Source: Massilia brevitalea
GTDB lineage: Bacteria; Pseudomonadota; Gammaproteobacteria; Burkholderiales; Burkholderiaceae_D
Length of the DNA stretch: 64,000 nucleotides
Assembly: GCF_030711405.1 (NCBI RefSeq)
Contig: NZ_JAULSI010000018.1
Coordinates: forward strand, 1-64,000
Direction: 5' to 3'
The translations under genes and the position numbers were made by a program. A model generated the notes under the pieces. The model had not been told where the DNA came from, ran no database searches, and saw only the letters and a program-made list of their open reading frames with translations. Positions 29,344 to 38,437 of the stretch are shown piece by piece; the first letter of the stretch is position 1; each line of letters begins with the position of its first letter.

Positions 29344-30774
29344 ATGCGCAGACCCTTGTTCCTGATGTTGTTCGCGGCCGCCGCGCTGCCGTCCCTGAGC
29401 GCCGCCCAGCCGGCCTCCCCGGCCATCCGCCAGCTGCTGGTCCAGGCCCGGCCCGACCCCGCCCCGCTCGAATGCGAAAAGGCGGCGCCGGTAACGCGCC
29501 GGCCGGCGGCGCCGAACCCCGATCCGCTGGAAGTGCCGACTCTTGAGACGGTGCTGAGCATGTCGCCGAACGCCGACGTGACCATGGCCTCGGGTCCGGC
29601 CGTGCCCCGGCCTCCGGCGCCGTCGACGAAACCGGGGCCGGGCCCCTACCGCATCGGCATCTGGGGCGACAGCCACCTGGCCGCGAACTTCTTCACCGAA
29701 GAGCTGCTGCGCCAGCTGAAGGCGCCCGCCGGCGTGACCAACACCCTGATCCCCGCCACCATGAACCGCCCCGGCGTACGCCTGCCGCTGCTGCGCTCCT
29801 GCGTGAGCGCGCAGTGGAAATACGAACCGAACTACGTGGGCGGCGACAGCGCGGCCGCGCCTGGCCCCGGCCTGGCCAACATGTTGGCCGAGCAGCCCGG
29901 CGCCAGCCTGGCCTGGGACCTGCGCAAGACGGCGCAGTCGCCCGGCTACGAGCGCGTGCGCATCCTCTACCAGCAGCTCGATGCGCCGCTGGTGGTCGGC
30001 ATCAGCGTCGACGGCGGCGCCGAGCAGGAAATCACGCTGTCCGGCGCCGCCGGCCCGGCAGCGCTGGAGCTGATGGCGGACCTGCCGATCTCCCAGGTCA
30101 GGCTGCGCCTGCTCGACGGGCGCCTGCGTTTCCATGGCCTGGAACTGCTGCCGCAAGGGCCGGCGCCCTTCGGCATGGACGTCTTCGGCTACCCCGGCGC
30201 CACCGTGGCCGGCTGGAAGGCGACGGACCAGGACTACCTGGCCAGCTGGTTCACGCGAGACCAGTACCAGCTGGTGATCCTCGAATTCGGCACCAACGAA
30301 GGCAACGTCAAACCCTTCGACCTGGCGGCCTACCGCAAGACCCTGGCCGACTCGGTGGCCAACATGAAGGCCGTGTTCCCGTCGGCCGCCTGCGTGCTGG
30401 TGGGCCCGGGCGACCGCGGCGTGCTGGTGCCGCACTCGGCGAACATCCGCAAGGCGAAGACGCGCAAGGAGCGCGCAGCGCAGGCCAAGGCGAGCAAAAA
30501 GCGCGCGGCGCAGATCGACCTGCTGCAGTACTCGCGCATCCATGCCGACATCAACCGCGTGCAGGCCGAGGTGGCCCAGGCCGCCGGCTGCAGCGCCTGG
30601 AGCATGCAGGACGCGATGGGCGGCCAGGGCAAGGCCTACGAGTGGGCACGCCAGTCGCCGGCGCTGATGGCCAAGGACCTGATCCACTTCACGGTGCCCG
30701 GTTACCAGCGCCTGGCGCAGGAGTTCTTCAAGGACATGGGCTGGGCGCCGCTGCCGGCGGCGTCGACGGAATAA
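29344..30774 (+). CDS. Second SGNH/GDSL esterase, paralogue of the 25043 protein
   Basis: A 476-aa exported hydrolase; ATG 29344 follows GGAGAG (29335-29340) and gives a signal peptide ending SAAQ. A Pro-rich linker (about 35-100) precedes the catalytic domain: S110 in IGIWGDSHLA, LEFGTNEG, and D445/H448 in DLIHFT. As in its neighbour, an inserted beta-rich domain (VVGISVDGGAEQEITLSG, LRFHGLELLPQG) lies between blocks I and III, and KATDQDYLASWF marks the end of the insert. The two paralogues bracket the acyltransferase and transglycosylase genes. Predicted de-O-acetylase of an envelope glycan. Confidence 0.65.
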   Translation: MRRPLFLMLFAAAALPSLSAAQPASPAIRQLLVQARPDPAPLECEKAAPVTRRPAAPNPDPLEVPTLETVLSMSPNADVTMASGPAVPRPPAPSTKPGPGPYRIGIWGDSHLAANFFTEELLRQLKAPAGVTNTLIPATMNRPGVRLPLLRSCVSAQWKYEPNYVGGDSAAAPGPGLANMLAEQPGASLAWDLRKTAQSPGYERVRILYQQLDAPLVVGISVDGGAEQEITLSGAAGPAALELMADLPISQVRLRLLDGRLRFHGLELLPQGPAPFGMDVFGYPGATVAGWKATDQDYLASWFTRDQYQLVILEFGTNEGNVKPFDLAAYRKTLADSVANMKAVFPSAACVLVGPGDRGVLVPHSANIRKAKTRKERAAQAKASKKRAAQIDLLQYSRIHADINRVQAEVAQAAGCSAWSMQDAMGGQGKAYEWARQSPALMAKDLIHFTVPGYQRLAQEFFKDMGWAPLPAASTE

Positions 30775-30858
30775 AGCCGTGGGCAGCAGCATTGCCGCTG
30801 GAATCGCGCGATAATAGCGGATTGCCCGTGCCGCCCCGGCCGTTGAAGGATCGATTAC

Positions 30859-31227
30859 ATGGAAAGAAATACGCGTCAGCGCAAGGCCATCCAGGAAGTG
30901 ATGGCCGCCGCCGGCCGTCCGCTGTCACCGCAGGAACTCCTGGAGCACGCGCAAGGCGCCGTGCCGGGCATCGGCATGGCCACCATCTACCGCAACATCA
31001 AGGCGATGCTGGAAGCGGGCGACATCGCGGCCGTGTCGCTGCCCGGCGGCGGTGACCGCTACGAGATCGCGGGACACGAACACCACCACCACTTCCACTG
31101 CCGCGCCTGCGACAAGGTGTACGAGGTGCATGCCTGTCCGGGCGACATGAAGAAGCTTACGCCACAGGGGTTCGTGCTGGAGTCGCACGAGTTGACCTTG
31201 TATGGCTTGTGCAGCACTTGCCGTTGA
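30859..31227 (+). CDS. Fur-family regulator, probably Zur
   Basis: A 122-aa metalloregulator. The winged helix contains LSPQELLEHAQGAVPGIGMA and TIYRNIKAMLEAGDI; the metal-binding half has EHHHHFHCRACDKVYEV and the CSTC pair near the end, giving two CxxC structural-zinc ligand pairs. It is shorter than E. coli Fur. It converges with a MerC-type gene and a His-rich ZnuD-like receptor gene, which argues for zinc (Zur) rather than iron or peroxide sensing. This is contextual; ligand geometry cannot be decided here. Confidence 0.7.
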   Translation: MERNTRQRKAIQEVMAAAGRPLSPQELLEHAQGAVPGIGMATIYRNIKAMLEAGDIAAVSLPGGGDRYEIAGHEHHHHFHCRACDKVYEVHACPGDMKKLTPQGFVLESHELTLYGLCSTCR

Positions 31228-31235
31228 GTCTCAAT

Positions 31236-31273
31236 GTTGGAACGCGTGGGTGCCCTGTGCCCACGCGTTCAAC
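31236..31273. terminator. Bidirectional hairpin between zur-like and merC-like genes
   Basis: GAACGCGTGGG (31240-31250) pairs with CCCACGCGTTC (31260-31270) with a 9-base loop; the pairing extends outward with one bulge. It lies three bases from the MerC-like stop and nine from the regulator stop, as expected for a shared terminator. No T run is present. The GTGCCCACGCG core also occurs in the element at 55893-56091. Confidence 0.5.
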
Positions 31274-31275
31274 GA

Positions 31276-31686
31276 TCAGTGCGCAGCCTTCCCATCTCCC
31301 CCAGCCGCAACACAGCGCTTGCACCCGCGATGATTGCGCAAATGCGCCGACACCAGCAGCACGCTGCTGACGATCGCCAGCGCAGTCTCCGCGCCCTGCC
31401 CGTAGCGCGGCCCGGCAAAGAACACCGCCGCCAGGAAGCACGCCAGTCCCAGCAGCCCCACCGGCAGCACGAAGGGATCCCGGTGCGCGAGGTAGCCCGG
31501 CAATAAGGCCAGCAGCACCGGCACCGTCACCGCCGCCAGCAGCAGGTCGTGGAAGGCATGGTGCTGGCCGCCCAGCCCCAGCACCGGAAAGGCCAGCACC
31601 AGCAGCGGCCCGGCCACGCAATGGACCAGGCACAGGGCCGAGGCGGCGATGCCGGCGTAGTCGCCCAGTTTGATCAGTTTCTTCAT
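31276..31686 (-). CDS. MerC-domain small membrane protein
   Basis: A 136-aa protein with four transmembrane helices. The vicinal-type Cys pair in ALCLVHCVAGPLL of the first helix, typical of MerC, would bind a soft metal; a second pair (GCKRC) lies near the C-terminus, and His residues are in the GGQHHAFHD loop. MerC carries mercuric ions, but chromosomal relatives next to zinc receptors probably handle zinc or another divalent metal. It follows the ZnuD-like gene by 79 bases on the same strand and is likely cotranscribed. Confidence 0.65.
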   Translation of the reverse strand: MKKLIKLGDYAGIAASALCLVHCVAGPLLVLAFPVLGLGGQHHAFHDLLLAAVTVPVLLALLPGYLAHRDPFVLPVGLLGLACFLAAVFFAGPRYGQGAETALAIVSSVLLVSAHLRNHRGCKRCVAAGGDGKAAH

Positions 31687-31765
31687 TCGCTATTCCAGAA
31701 AACATGCCCGGCGCACCCACACGGATGCGCCGGGCCGGCAGGCAGGCATGCGCCTGCTCCAGGGC

Positions 31766-33874
31766 TTAAAAGACCAGGCGCAGCCCCGCCGTCAGGTTGC
31801 GGCCGGCCAGCGGCGCCGCGTTCTTGATGAACGAGGTGTGGCTGAAGTCCAGCTCGTTCGTCGCGTTGTTGATGCGGGCGTAGAGCTGGGCCGGCACGCC
31901 GCCGATGCGGGTACTGTAGTGCGTCCCCAGGTTCAGCATGTTGTAGCCGCTCGTCGCGCTTTCGAACTGCGCCACGTTGTCCTGGCTGCCGACGTGCACC
32001 AGTTCGACCAGGCCGTGCCAGCGCTGCCAGCTGGCGTCGAGCCTGGCGCCGACGCGGTAGGGCGCGATGCGCGGCAGGTTGCGGTTGGCGCCGTCCTCGA
32101 AGCGGGCGCGCACCATGTCGCCGAACAGGGTGGCGTCGAGGTTGGCGCCGAGCTTGCGCCGCACCTCGCCTTCCAGGCCGGTGAAGGTGGCGTCGCGCTG
32201 GGCGTACTCGATCAGCTGGAAGCCATCAATGTTGTCGAGCGTATTCGCGTAGATATAGTTGTTCACGCGGTTGTGGAAGGCGCTCAGCGAGAAAGTGGTC
32301 GCACCGGCGTACTTGCGCAGCGTGAGGTCGACGTTGTTCGAGGTCTCCTTGGTCAGGTTCTCGTTGCCGAGCTCCCAGGTGCTGGTGGCCAGGTGGGCGC
32401 CGTCGGCGTACAGCTCCTCGGCGGTCGGCAGGCGGTGGCTGCGCGAGACCGAGGCGCGCAGCGAGTACTCCGGACTGAACTTCCAGACCGCACCCGCCGC
32501 TACCGAGGTGCCGCGGGCGCTGGTGTCGCGTTGGGTAGCCGAATCCACCTCAATGTCTTGCCACTCGTGGCGCGCCGCCGCTTCGAAACGCCAGTCGCCC
32601 AGCTTGTATTCCTCGGTCAGGAACACCGCGTGCTTCTTGGTGACGGTGGATGGCACATAGGCTTCCTCGCCCGACGCGGCGAAATCGCGCTTGCCGGTCT
32701 GCAGGCCGAGCACGCCGCGCCAGCCTTTCACTGGCTTGTGTTCGAGTTCGAGGCGGCCGTCGTGCGCCTTGTTCTTGAAGCTGGTGGCCACGATGCCGTC
32801 TTCCAGCTCGTCGTGCCGGTAGTCGGTGATCGAGGCGCGCAGGCGCAGCTTGCTGAAGCCGGCCAGCGGTTCGCGGTACTCGCCGCGGATGTCCCAGCGC
32901 TCGCTGTCGAGCTTCACGACCGGGACGTCCTCCGTGCCATGCTCGTGCTCATGGTCGTGGTCGTCGTGGCCTTCCTCGCCCTCGTGCTCGTGCTCGTCGT
33001 GGCCGCCGCAGTGCAGGTGGTCGCCGTGCGGGTGGCAGGACTCGGAGGCGTGGTTGTGGCCCGGGATGCCGTATTCGTTGCGCTCCTTGGTGTAGGCCGC
33101 GCCGATGAAGCCGCGTTCGCCGATCCAGGACAAACCGACACTGCCCGTCTCGGTTTCCTTGTAGCTGCCGGCCACGCGGCCGCCGCCTTCCCAGCCGCTG
33201 CCGACCTTGTAGGCATCGGCGTCGCGCAGCACGCCCTCGGCGTGGACGGCCAGGTTGCCCGAGCCGCCGGTGAACTCGAAGGCGCTGGTCTTTTCGCGCG
33301 CCACCGAATTGGCGCGCAGTTCGACGCTGCCCTCGAGCGGTTTTTCCGGCATCGCGGTCGGGATCTTGCGGTCGAGGATATTCACCACGCCGCCCACCGC
33401 CCCGCCGCCATAGGCCAGCGCCGACGGGCCGCGCAGCACTTCGATGCGCTCGGCCAGCACCGGCTCGAAGCCGACCGCGTGGTCGGGGCTGATGGTCGAG
33501 GCGTCCTGGATTTCGGCGCCGTCGGACAGGATCTTCACGCGCGGGCCGTCCATGCCGCGGATGATCGGACGGCTGGCGCCGGCGCCGAAATGGCTGGAGG
33601 TAATGCCCGGCTGGCCGGCCAGGGTTTCGCCCAGCGTCGATTCGCGGGCGCGCACCAGTTCGCTGCCGCCGAGCGAGGTCACCGGGGTGACCATGTCGTC
33701 GCTCAGCAGGCCCAGGGCGCTGGCCGAGATCACGACGGTCGGAATGCTGTCCGGATCGCCCGCCAGGCGCGAGGATTCCGTGGCAGGCGCGGTTTGGGCA
33801 TGCGCGGCGGAGGCGCTGAAGGCGAGCAGGATGGCGAGCGTGAGCGGCGTGTGTTGGCAGGCGAGGACGTGCAT
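31766..33874 (-). CDS. znuD: ZnuD-like TonB-dependent zinc receptor
   Basis: A 702-aa outer-membrane receptor. Signal peptide ends AHAQ (about residue 26); the plug holds VVISASALGLLSDDMVTPV and IEVLRGPSALAYGGGAVGGV; the barrel ends in GLRLVF. A loop at about residues 270-316 is exceptionally rich in His, Asp and Glu (for example GDHLHCGGHDEHEHEGEEGH), with two Cys. ZnuD of Neisseria binds zinc through such His-rich loops. Near the Zur-type regulator and MerC-like gene this supports zinc uptake. A paired operator overlaps its promoter. Confidence 0.75.
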   Translation of the reverse strand: MHVLACQHTPLTLAILLAFSASAAHAQTAPATESSRLAGDPDSIPTVVISASALGLLSDDMVTPVTSLGGSELVRARESTLGETLAGQPGITSSHFGAGASRPIIRGMDGPRVKILSDGAEIQDASTISPDHAVGFEPVLAERIEVLRGPSALAYGGGAVGGVVNILDRKIPTAMPEKPLEGSVELRANSVAREKTSAFEFTGGSGNLAVHAEGVLRDADAYKVGSGWEGGGRVAGSYKETETGSVGLSWIGERGFIGAAYTKERNEYGIPGHNHASESCHPHGDHLHCGGHDEHEHEGEEGHDDHDHEHEHGTEDVPVVKLDSERWDIRGEYREPLAGFSKLRLRASITDYRHDELEDGIVATSFKNKAHDGRLELEHKPVKGWRGVLGLQTGKRDFAASGEEAYVPSTVTKKHAVFLTEEYKLGDWRFEAAARHEWQDIEVDSATQRDTSARGTSVAAGAVWKFSPEYSLRASVSRSHRLPTAEELYADGAHLATSTWELGNENLTKETSNNVDLTLRKYAGATTFSLSAFHNRVNNYIYANTLDNIDGFQLIEYAQRDATFTGLEGEVRRKLGANLDATLFGDMVRARFEDGANRNLPRIAPYRVGARLDASWQRWHGLVELVHVGSQDNVAQFESATSGYNMLNLGTHYSTRIGGVPAQLYARINNATNELDFSHTSFIKNAAPLAGRNLTAGLRLVF

Positions 33875-33892
33875 GGTGCGGTTCCTTATCCG

Positions 33893-33946
33893 GTGAGTTC
33901 TTATGATGCCGGGAGCGGCTTGGCACTAATTATAATGAGAACTCAC
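33893..33946 (-). promoter_or_regulatory. Promoter and inverted-repeat operator of the zinc receptor gene
   Basis: On the minus strand a TATAAT -10 box lies at 33934-33929. GTGAGTTCTCAT (33946-33935) is directly upstream of it, and an 11-of-12 inverted copy is at 33893-33904, just downstream of the predicted start of transcription. Binding by the Zur-like protein is plausible but the sequence is not the classical Zur box. Confidence 0.45.
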
Positions 33947-34061
33947 TATCAATAAAAGAGAGCACATGCATTTTTATGGCTTTCCTGTCTCCAGATGCGA
34001 AAACGGCGGCACCGGGCCGCCGTTCAACATCATATCCCGGCAAACTGCCGGGTCTTGCCGA

Positions 34062-34679
34062 TCAGGCCCGGCGGCGGCGGCGCGCCGAGGCGATGGCGGC
34101 CACGCCGAGCAGGCTAAGTGCCAGGGTGCCCGGTTCCGGCACCTTGAAGATGTCCAGCGCGTTGTCGTCGAAGAAGTTGTCGAGGTCCAAGCCGAAGTTG
34201 CGCACGAAATGCATCGTGTAGTCGACCGAGAAGGCCGAGGCCGGCACATCGAACCAGCCCTGGTACTGCTGCCAGGCGCCGTAGTGCGAGTCGAGCGTGC
34301 TGGTGGCCGCGGTACCGACGATGCTGCCGTTCAGGTCGCGCCAGGTCAGCGACACGTAGCCGTTGTCGCTCGGGGTGCCCTGCTCCAGGCCCTGCTGCCA
34401 GAACGACACCTGCGCGCGGCGGTTGGCCGCGGCCCCGCCCAGCAGCACATTCTGGGTCAGCGAGCCGAATTCGCCGCGCCCGCCCAGGAACATGTAGTTG
34501 CCGCTGAGCGGATCGATGCCTTTGTCGAAGCTGCCGTCGTCGACACGCGGTTCGGAGTCGCCGCCGACGGTCCAGCCTTCGAGGGTGCCGGTTTCGGCGC
34601 CGCCGTTGGTCAGCAGGCTGGCGTGGGCAGTGCCAGCCAGGATGAGGGAGGCGGCAGCGAGGGCAATTTTCGTACGCAT
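34062..34679 (-). CDS. PEP-CTERM sorting-signal protein
   Basis: A 205-aa exported protein; ATG 34679 was chosen because it opens a signal peptide ending AHA. The body is a beta-sandwich-like domain (LLTNGGAETGTLEGWTVGG, YGAWQQYQGWFDVPA), similar to carbohydrate-binding or choice-of-anchor domains. The C-terminus is a PEP-CTERM tag: VPEPGTLAL, a hydrophobic helix and ARRRRRA. Exosortase EpsH/XrtA-type enzymes cleave such tags; no exosortase gene is in this window. Function unknown, probably surface or matrix-associated. Confidence 0.8.
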   Translation of the reverse strand: MRTKIALAAASLILAGTAHASLLTNGGAETGTLEGWTVGGDSEPRVDDGSFDKGIDPLSGNYMFLGGRGEFGSLTQNVLLGGAAANRRAQVSFWQQGLEQGTPSDNGYVSLTWRDLNGSIVGTAATSTLDSHYGAWQQYQGWFDVPASAFSVDYTMHFVRNFGLDLDNFFDDNALDIFKVPEPGTLALSLLGVAAIASARRRRRA

Positions 34680-34793
34680 AGGACTGTGCAGGAAGCTAAA
34701 AAGATGGTGAGGCACGACCTTAACAATTCCGAATCCCGGGTACAACCTATGTGTGTACAGAAAGATACGTTGCTTTAAATCACTACGCAGTGA

Positions 34794-35123
34794 TTACTCC
34801 TGGGACCAACCGGATACGATGATCGCCATGCCGCACAAGGCGATCGCCGCGCCGGCCCAGTCCAGCGTCGACAGCCGGACGCCGTCGACGAAGCGCAGCC
34901 ACACCAGCGCCGTGGCCACGTACACGCCGCCATAGGCCGCATACACGCGTCCGCTCGCCGCCGGATGCAGGGTCAGCAGCCAGACGAACAGCACCAGGCT
35001 GGCCGCAGCCGGCAGCAGCAGCCAGATCGACCCACCCTTGCGCAGCCACAGGTAGGGCAAGAAGCAGCCGACGATTTCGGCGAGCGCGGTGGCGACGAAC
35101 AGCAAGGCGGTTTTCAGGAGCAT
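34794..35123 (-). CDS. YnfA family (UPF0060) small membrane protein
   Basis: A 109-aa protein with four transmembrane helices, the usual length for this family. Typical segments are [36 protein letters not shown] and [18 protein letters not shown]. YnfA proteins resemble small-multidrug-resistance pumps. It is 17 bases after the TetR gene and is the last gene of the efflux operon on this strand. Confidence 0.85.
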   Translation of the reverse strand: MLLKTALLFVATALAEIVGCFLPYLWLRKGGSIWLLLPAAASLVLFVWLLTLHPAASGRVYAAYGGVYVATALVWLRFVDGVRLSTLDWAGAAIALCGMAIIVSGWSQE

Positions 35124-35140
35124 GCGGGGTTCCAACGAAG

Positions 35141-35779
35141 TCAGGTAGAGGCGCGGTGGGCGTCGTGCAGTGCGCGCAGGGCCAGGCCGATCAAGTCGCC
35201 GGCGCGCAGTTCGGCATGCAGCTGCATCGCATTCCCATAGGTGAGCTCCATCACCAGCGCGCCCAGCACCAGCGGCGCCACCGGCGAGCGGCCGTCCGGG
35301 AAGATCTTCGCCAGGCGCGAACCGACTGCCTTCCACTGCTCGTCGAACAGGCGCGTATGGCGCTCGAACAGGACCGTGTGGTTGCGTACCAGGCGCGTCA
35401 GGTCCAGCACCAGCAGGCGCAGGTCGGGCTCGTGCTGCAGGCCATTCGCCCAGGTGCAGACGGTGGCGATCGCTTCCTCGGCATCCGCGACCGCATCCAG
35501 GCGCCGGCACAGTTCATCGGCCTGGCCGCCGGCGTAGTAGTCGAACAGCTCGAAGAAGAGTTCGTCCTTGGAGGCGAAGTTGGAGTACAGCGCGCCCTTC
35601 GAATAACCGGCTTCCTCGGCGATGCGGTCGACCGAGGCGCCGGCGTAGCCTTCGCGCGCGAACACGACGGCGGCCGAGGCCAGCAGGCGTTCGCGGGTCT
35701 GGGCGCGGCTCTGCTCGCGCGTCAGGCGCGTTGGCCGGCTGGGCGCTGTGATGTCCTTCGTGGCGTCGCGTTGGTTCAT
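35141..35779 (-). CDS. TetR/AcrR family repressor of the efflux operon
   Basis: A 212-aa regulator. The helix-turn-helix is at about residues 22-70 ([50 protein letters not shown]); the rest is a helical ligand-binding domain. It follows the membrane-fusion protein by 31 bases within the same transcription unit, so it probably autoregulates through the palindrome at 40159-40172. Inducer unknown. Confidence 0.8.
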   Translation of the reverse strand: MNQRDATKDITAPSRPTRLTREQSRAQTRERLLASAAVVFAREGYAGASVDRIAEEAGYSKGALYSNFASKDELFFELFDYYAGGQADELCRRLDAVADAEEAIATVCTWANGLQHEPDLRLLVLDLTRLVRNHTVLFERHTRLFDEQWKAVGSRLAKIFPDGRSPVAPLVLGALVMELTYGNAMQLHAELRAGDLIGLALRALHDAHRAST

Positions 35780-35810
35780 CGTTCTCGGGTTGGTTGAGTG
35801 GGGGTGCGGG

Positions 35811-36845
35811 TCAGCCTTCCAGCGCCACGGTCGGGGTCACCGACATGCCGACCTTCAGCAGGCGCGCGGCGTCCTGGCCCGGATCGATGACGATCTTCAC
35901 CGGCAGGCGCTGCACCACTTTCGTGAAATTGCCGGTCGCATTATCCGGTGCAATCGGAGAAAAGGAAACACTGCTGGCCGGCGCCAGGCTGGCCACGTGG
36001 CCATGCAGCGTGGTCCCGGGCAGCATGTCGACCGCGATGTCGACGCGCTGGCCGACGCGCATGCGCGCCAGCTGGGTCTCGCGGAAGTTCGCTTCCACAT
36101 AGGCCGACTGCAACGGCACGATGGCCAGCATGGCCGCACCTACCTGGGCATAGGCGCCTACGCGCACGCTGCGCTGGCCGACCACGCCGTCGATCGGAGC
36201 GACGATCTTCGTGTACGACAGGTGCAGTTCGGCCGCTTCGAGTGCCGCCTTGCTGCGCGCCACCTGCGCCTCGCCCTGCTCGACCTGGGCGCGCAGGATG
36301 GCGGTCTGCTGGCGCGCTCCCATCAGTGCGGCGCTGTCGGCCTTGTGCTGGGCCGCCGCGGCCTGGGCCTGGGACTCGGCCTGCTGGCGGTCCTGCAGCG
36401 TGGCCGAACCGTCCGAGGACAAGTCGCGGTAGCGCGCTTCGTTGGCGCGCGCGAATTTCAACGTGGCCTCGTCGGCCGAGACGGCGGCGCCGGCACGCTC
36501 GATGGCGCTGCCCTGCTGGGCAACGGTGGCGCGCAGGCGCGACAGGTCGGCTTCGGCCTGGGCCAGGTCGGCCTTTGCCATGTCGATGGCGACGGCGTAG
36601 TCGCGGTCGTCGATCCGGGCCAGCAGCTGGCCCTTCTTGACGGCCTGGTGGTCTTCGACCAGGACCTCGAGCACGTTGCCGGCGACTTTCGGTGCGACCA
36701 GGGTGAAGTCGGCGGTGACGTAGGCGTCGTCGGTGCTCTGGCGCGCGCCGTGGCCTTCGCCATGGCTGTATGAGTAGGCGCTGCCGGCGAGGACTGCGGC
36801 GAGCAGCACGGCGACGGTGATTTTTGCGGGGGTGGGAAGCGACAT
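35811..36845 (-). CDS. HlyD/EmrA-type membrane fusion protein
   Basis: A 344-aa periplasmic adaptor. ATG 36845 begins MSLPTPAKITVAVLL, one N-terminal membrane helix, then the barrel-sandwich segments TLVAPKVAGNVLEVLVEDHQ and YTKIVAPIDGVVGQRSVRVG, around a coiled-coil hairpin (about 90-200). It would link the EmrB-type pump to the NodT-type outer-membrane channel. It starts 32 bases after the pump gene stop. Confidence 0.85.
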   Translation of the reverse strand: MSLPTPAKITVAVLLAAVLAGSAYSYSHGEGHGARQSTDDAYVTADFTLVAPKVAGNVLEVLVEDHQAVKKGQLLARIDDRDYAVAIDMAKADLAQAEADLSRLRATVAQQGSAIERAGAAVSADEATLKFARANEARYRDLSSDGSATLQDRQQAESQAQAAAAQHKADSAALMGARQQTAILRAQVEQGEAQVARSKAALEAAELHLSYTKIVAPIDGVVGQRSVRVGAYAQVGAAMLAIVPLQSAYVEANFRETQLARMRVGQRVDIAVDMLPGTTLHGHVASLAPASSVSFSPIAPDNATGNFTKVVQRLPVKIVIDPGQDAARLLKVGMSVTPTVALEG

Positions 36846-36877
36846 GCTGATCCTTGATGATGCGGTGTTATTGAATG

Positions 36878-38437
36878 TTATTTGGCCGGCAGTTGCGGCG
36901 CTGGGATGTACTGGAGCATGAGCACGAAGGGCACCAGCGCCAGCGCCAGCACCCCGAGCACGAGGTAGCTGTCGCCGATCGCCAGCACGAAGGCCTGGTG
37001 CGAGACACGCTGCGCCACTTCGCCCAGCTGCGCGGGGTCCAGCGCGCCGGCCAGGCGGCGCGCATTCGCGGCGGTATCCAGCAGCACGTTGGCGTGCATC
37101 GCTTCGCGCACGGCCAGCAGGCGGCCAACCAGCGCACTGCCGATCAGGGTGCCCAGCACGCGCAGGGCGTTCACGATGCCCGAGACCTGCGGCCCTTCCA
37201 TCGGCTGCACCAAGCTGGTGGCCAGGAACAGCAGCGCGATCACCGCCATCGGCTGGCCGAAGGCTTGCAGCGCCTGGGCCAGCACGAACTGGTCGGCCAT
37301 CCAGTTGGGGGTGACGCGCGAACCGGCCAGGCAGGACAGCGCGATCAGCACCAGGCCGGCGGCAAACACATGGCGCGCATCGATCCACTTCTTGTACAGC
37401 AGCCAGGACACGGCGGGCCCCAGCACGAACTGCGGCAGTCCGACTTCGAGGCCGATCACGGCCAGCTGCGGCGTGCGGAAATGCCAGGCGTGGCCGAGGT
37501 AGTTCGCCGGCAGCAGCGAGCCTGAGAGCAGCACCACCAGCAGGCCGACGAAGATGGCGAAGCCCAGGCCCAGGTTACGGCGGTGCAGCAGCTGCAGCTT
37601 AATGAAGGGCATGGGGTGGAACCACTCGCACAGCAGGAAGATGGCGAACAAGCCGCCGCCGGCGCCGAACAGCCAGCACACCAGCGGATTGTTGAACCAG
37701 TCCAGGCGCTCGCCCTGGGTCAGGCCGATGCCGAGCATGACCAGGCCGATGAAGCCGGTGACCAAGCCCATCCAGTCGATCTGCCTGAAGCGCTCCAGGC
37801 GCACCGGGTCTTGCGGAATGCCCCAGGCCACCGCGCCCAGCGCAAACAGCGCCAGCGGAATGGTCTGCCAGAACAGCAGCTGCCAGATGTGCAGGCCGTC
37901 GGTCCAGGCGCCGGACAGCCAGGTGGCCACGTTCGGCGCAAAGGTGGCGGTCATCGCATACAGCGCCAGGCCGTAGAGGCGCAGCGGCAGCGGGAAGAAG
38001 CGCAGCGCCGCGGCCATCAGCACCGGAATCAAGAGGCCGCCGAACAGGCCTTGCAGGCAGCGCAGCACCAGCAGGCTTGTGACGTTCGGCGCCAGCGGCG
38101 TCAGGATACCGAGTAGCGCAAAGACCGCCACCACCGCCAGGTGATAGCGGCGGAAGGAGAACGTGACGGCGAACCAGGCCGAGAACGGCATCGCCGCGAG
38201 TTCGAAGGCGGCGTACAGGCTGTTGATCCAGCTGCCGTCGTCGACGCCCATGCCGAAGGCGGTGCGGATGTCGGCCAGCGCCAGGCCGCCGATGCGGCTG
38301 TTCAGGCCGGACATCATGGCGGCGACGAAGACGCCGAGCACGCCGGTGAGCAGGCGCAGGCCGAACGGGTGAATCGCGGGTGCCGGCGGCGCCGAGGCGG
38401 CCGGCGCGCCAGGCAGGGGGAGCGCGTGCGTCGTCAT
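36878..38437 (-). CDS. EmrB-type MFS drug exporter (DHA2, 14 TM)
   Basis: A 519-aa pump with 14 predicted helices. The opening motif is LNSRIGGLALADIRTAFGMG, followed by DDGSWINSLYAAFELAAMPF and motif C-like LRCLQGLFGGLLIPVLM. It exports drugs or toxic small molecules by proton antiport with the HlyD-type adaptor. The start overlaps the 81-aa gene (ATGA). Confidence 0.85.
   Translation of the reverse strand: MTTHALPLPGAPAASAPPAPAIHPFGLRLLTGVLGVFVAAMMSGLNSRIGGLALADIRTAFGMGVDDGSWINSLYAAFELAAMPFSAWFAVTFSFRRYHLAVVAVFALLGILTPLAPNVTSLLVLRCLQGLFGGLLIPVLMAAALRFFPLPLRLYGLALYAMTATFAPNVATWLSGAWTDGLHIWQLLFWQTIPLALFALGAVAWGIPQDPVRLERFRQIDWMGLVTGFIGLVMLGIGLTQGERLDWFNNPLVCWLFGAGGGLFAIFLLCEWFHPMPFIKLQLLHRRNLGLGFAIFVGLLVVLLSGSLLPANYLGHAWHFRTPQLAVIGLEVGLPQFVLGPAVSWLLYKKWIDARHVFAAGLVLIALSCLAGSRVTPNWMADQFVLAQALQAFGQPMAVIALLFLATSLVQPMEGPQVSGIVNALRVLGTLIGSALVGRLLAVREAMHANVLLDTAANARRLAGALDPAQLGEVAQRVSHQAFVLAIGDSYLVLGVLALALVPFVLMLQYIPAPQLPAK

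Noticed and set aside
36846-37388. Upstream extension of the membrane-fusion protein gene
   Set aside because: It overlaps the MFS gene on the same strand and adds Arg/Ala-rich sequence before the real membrane anchor.
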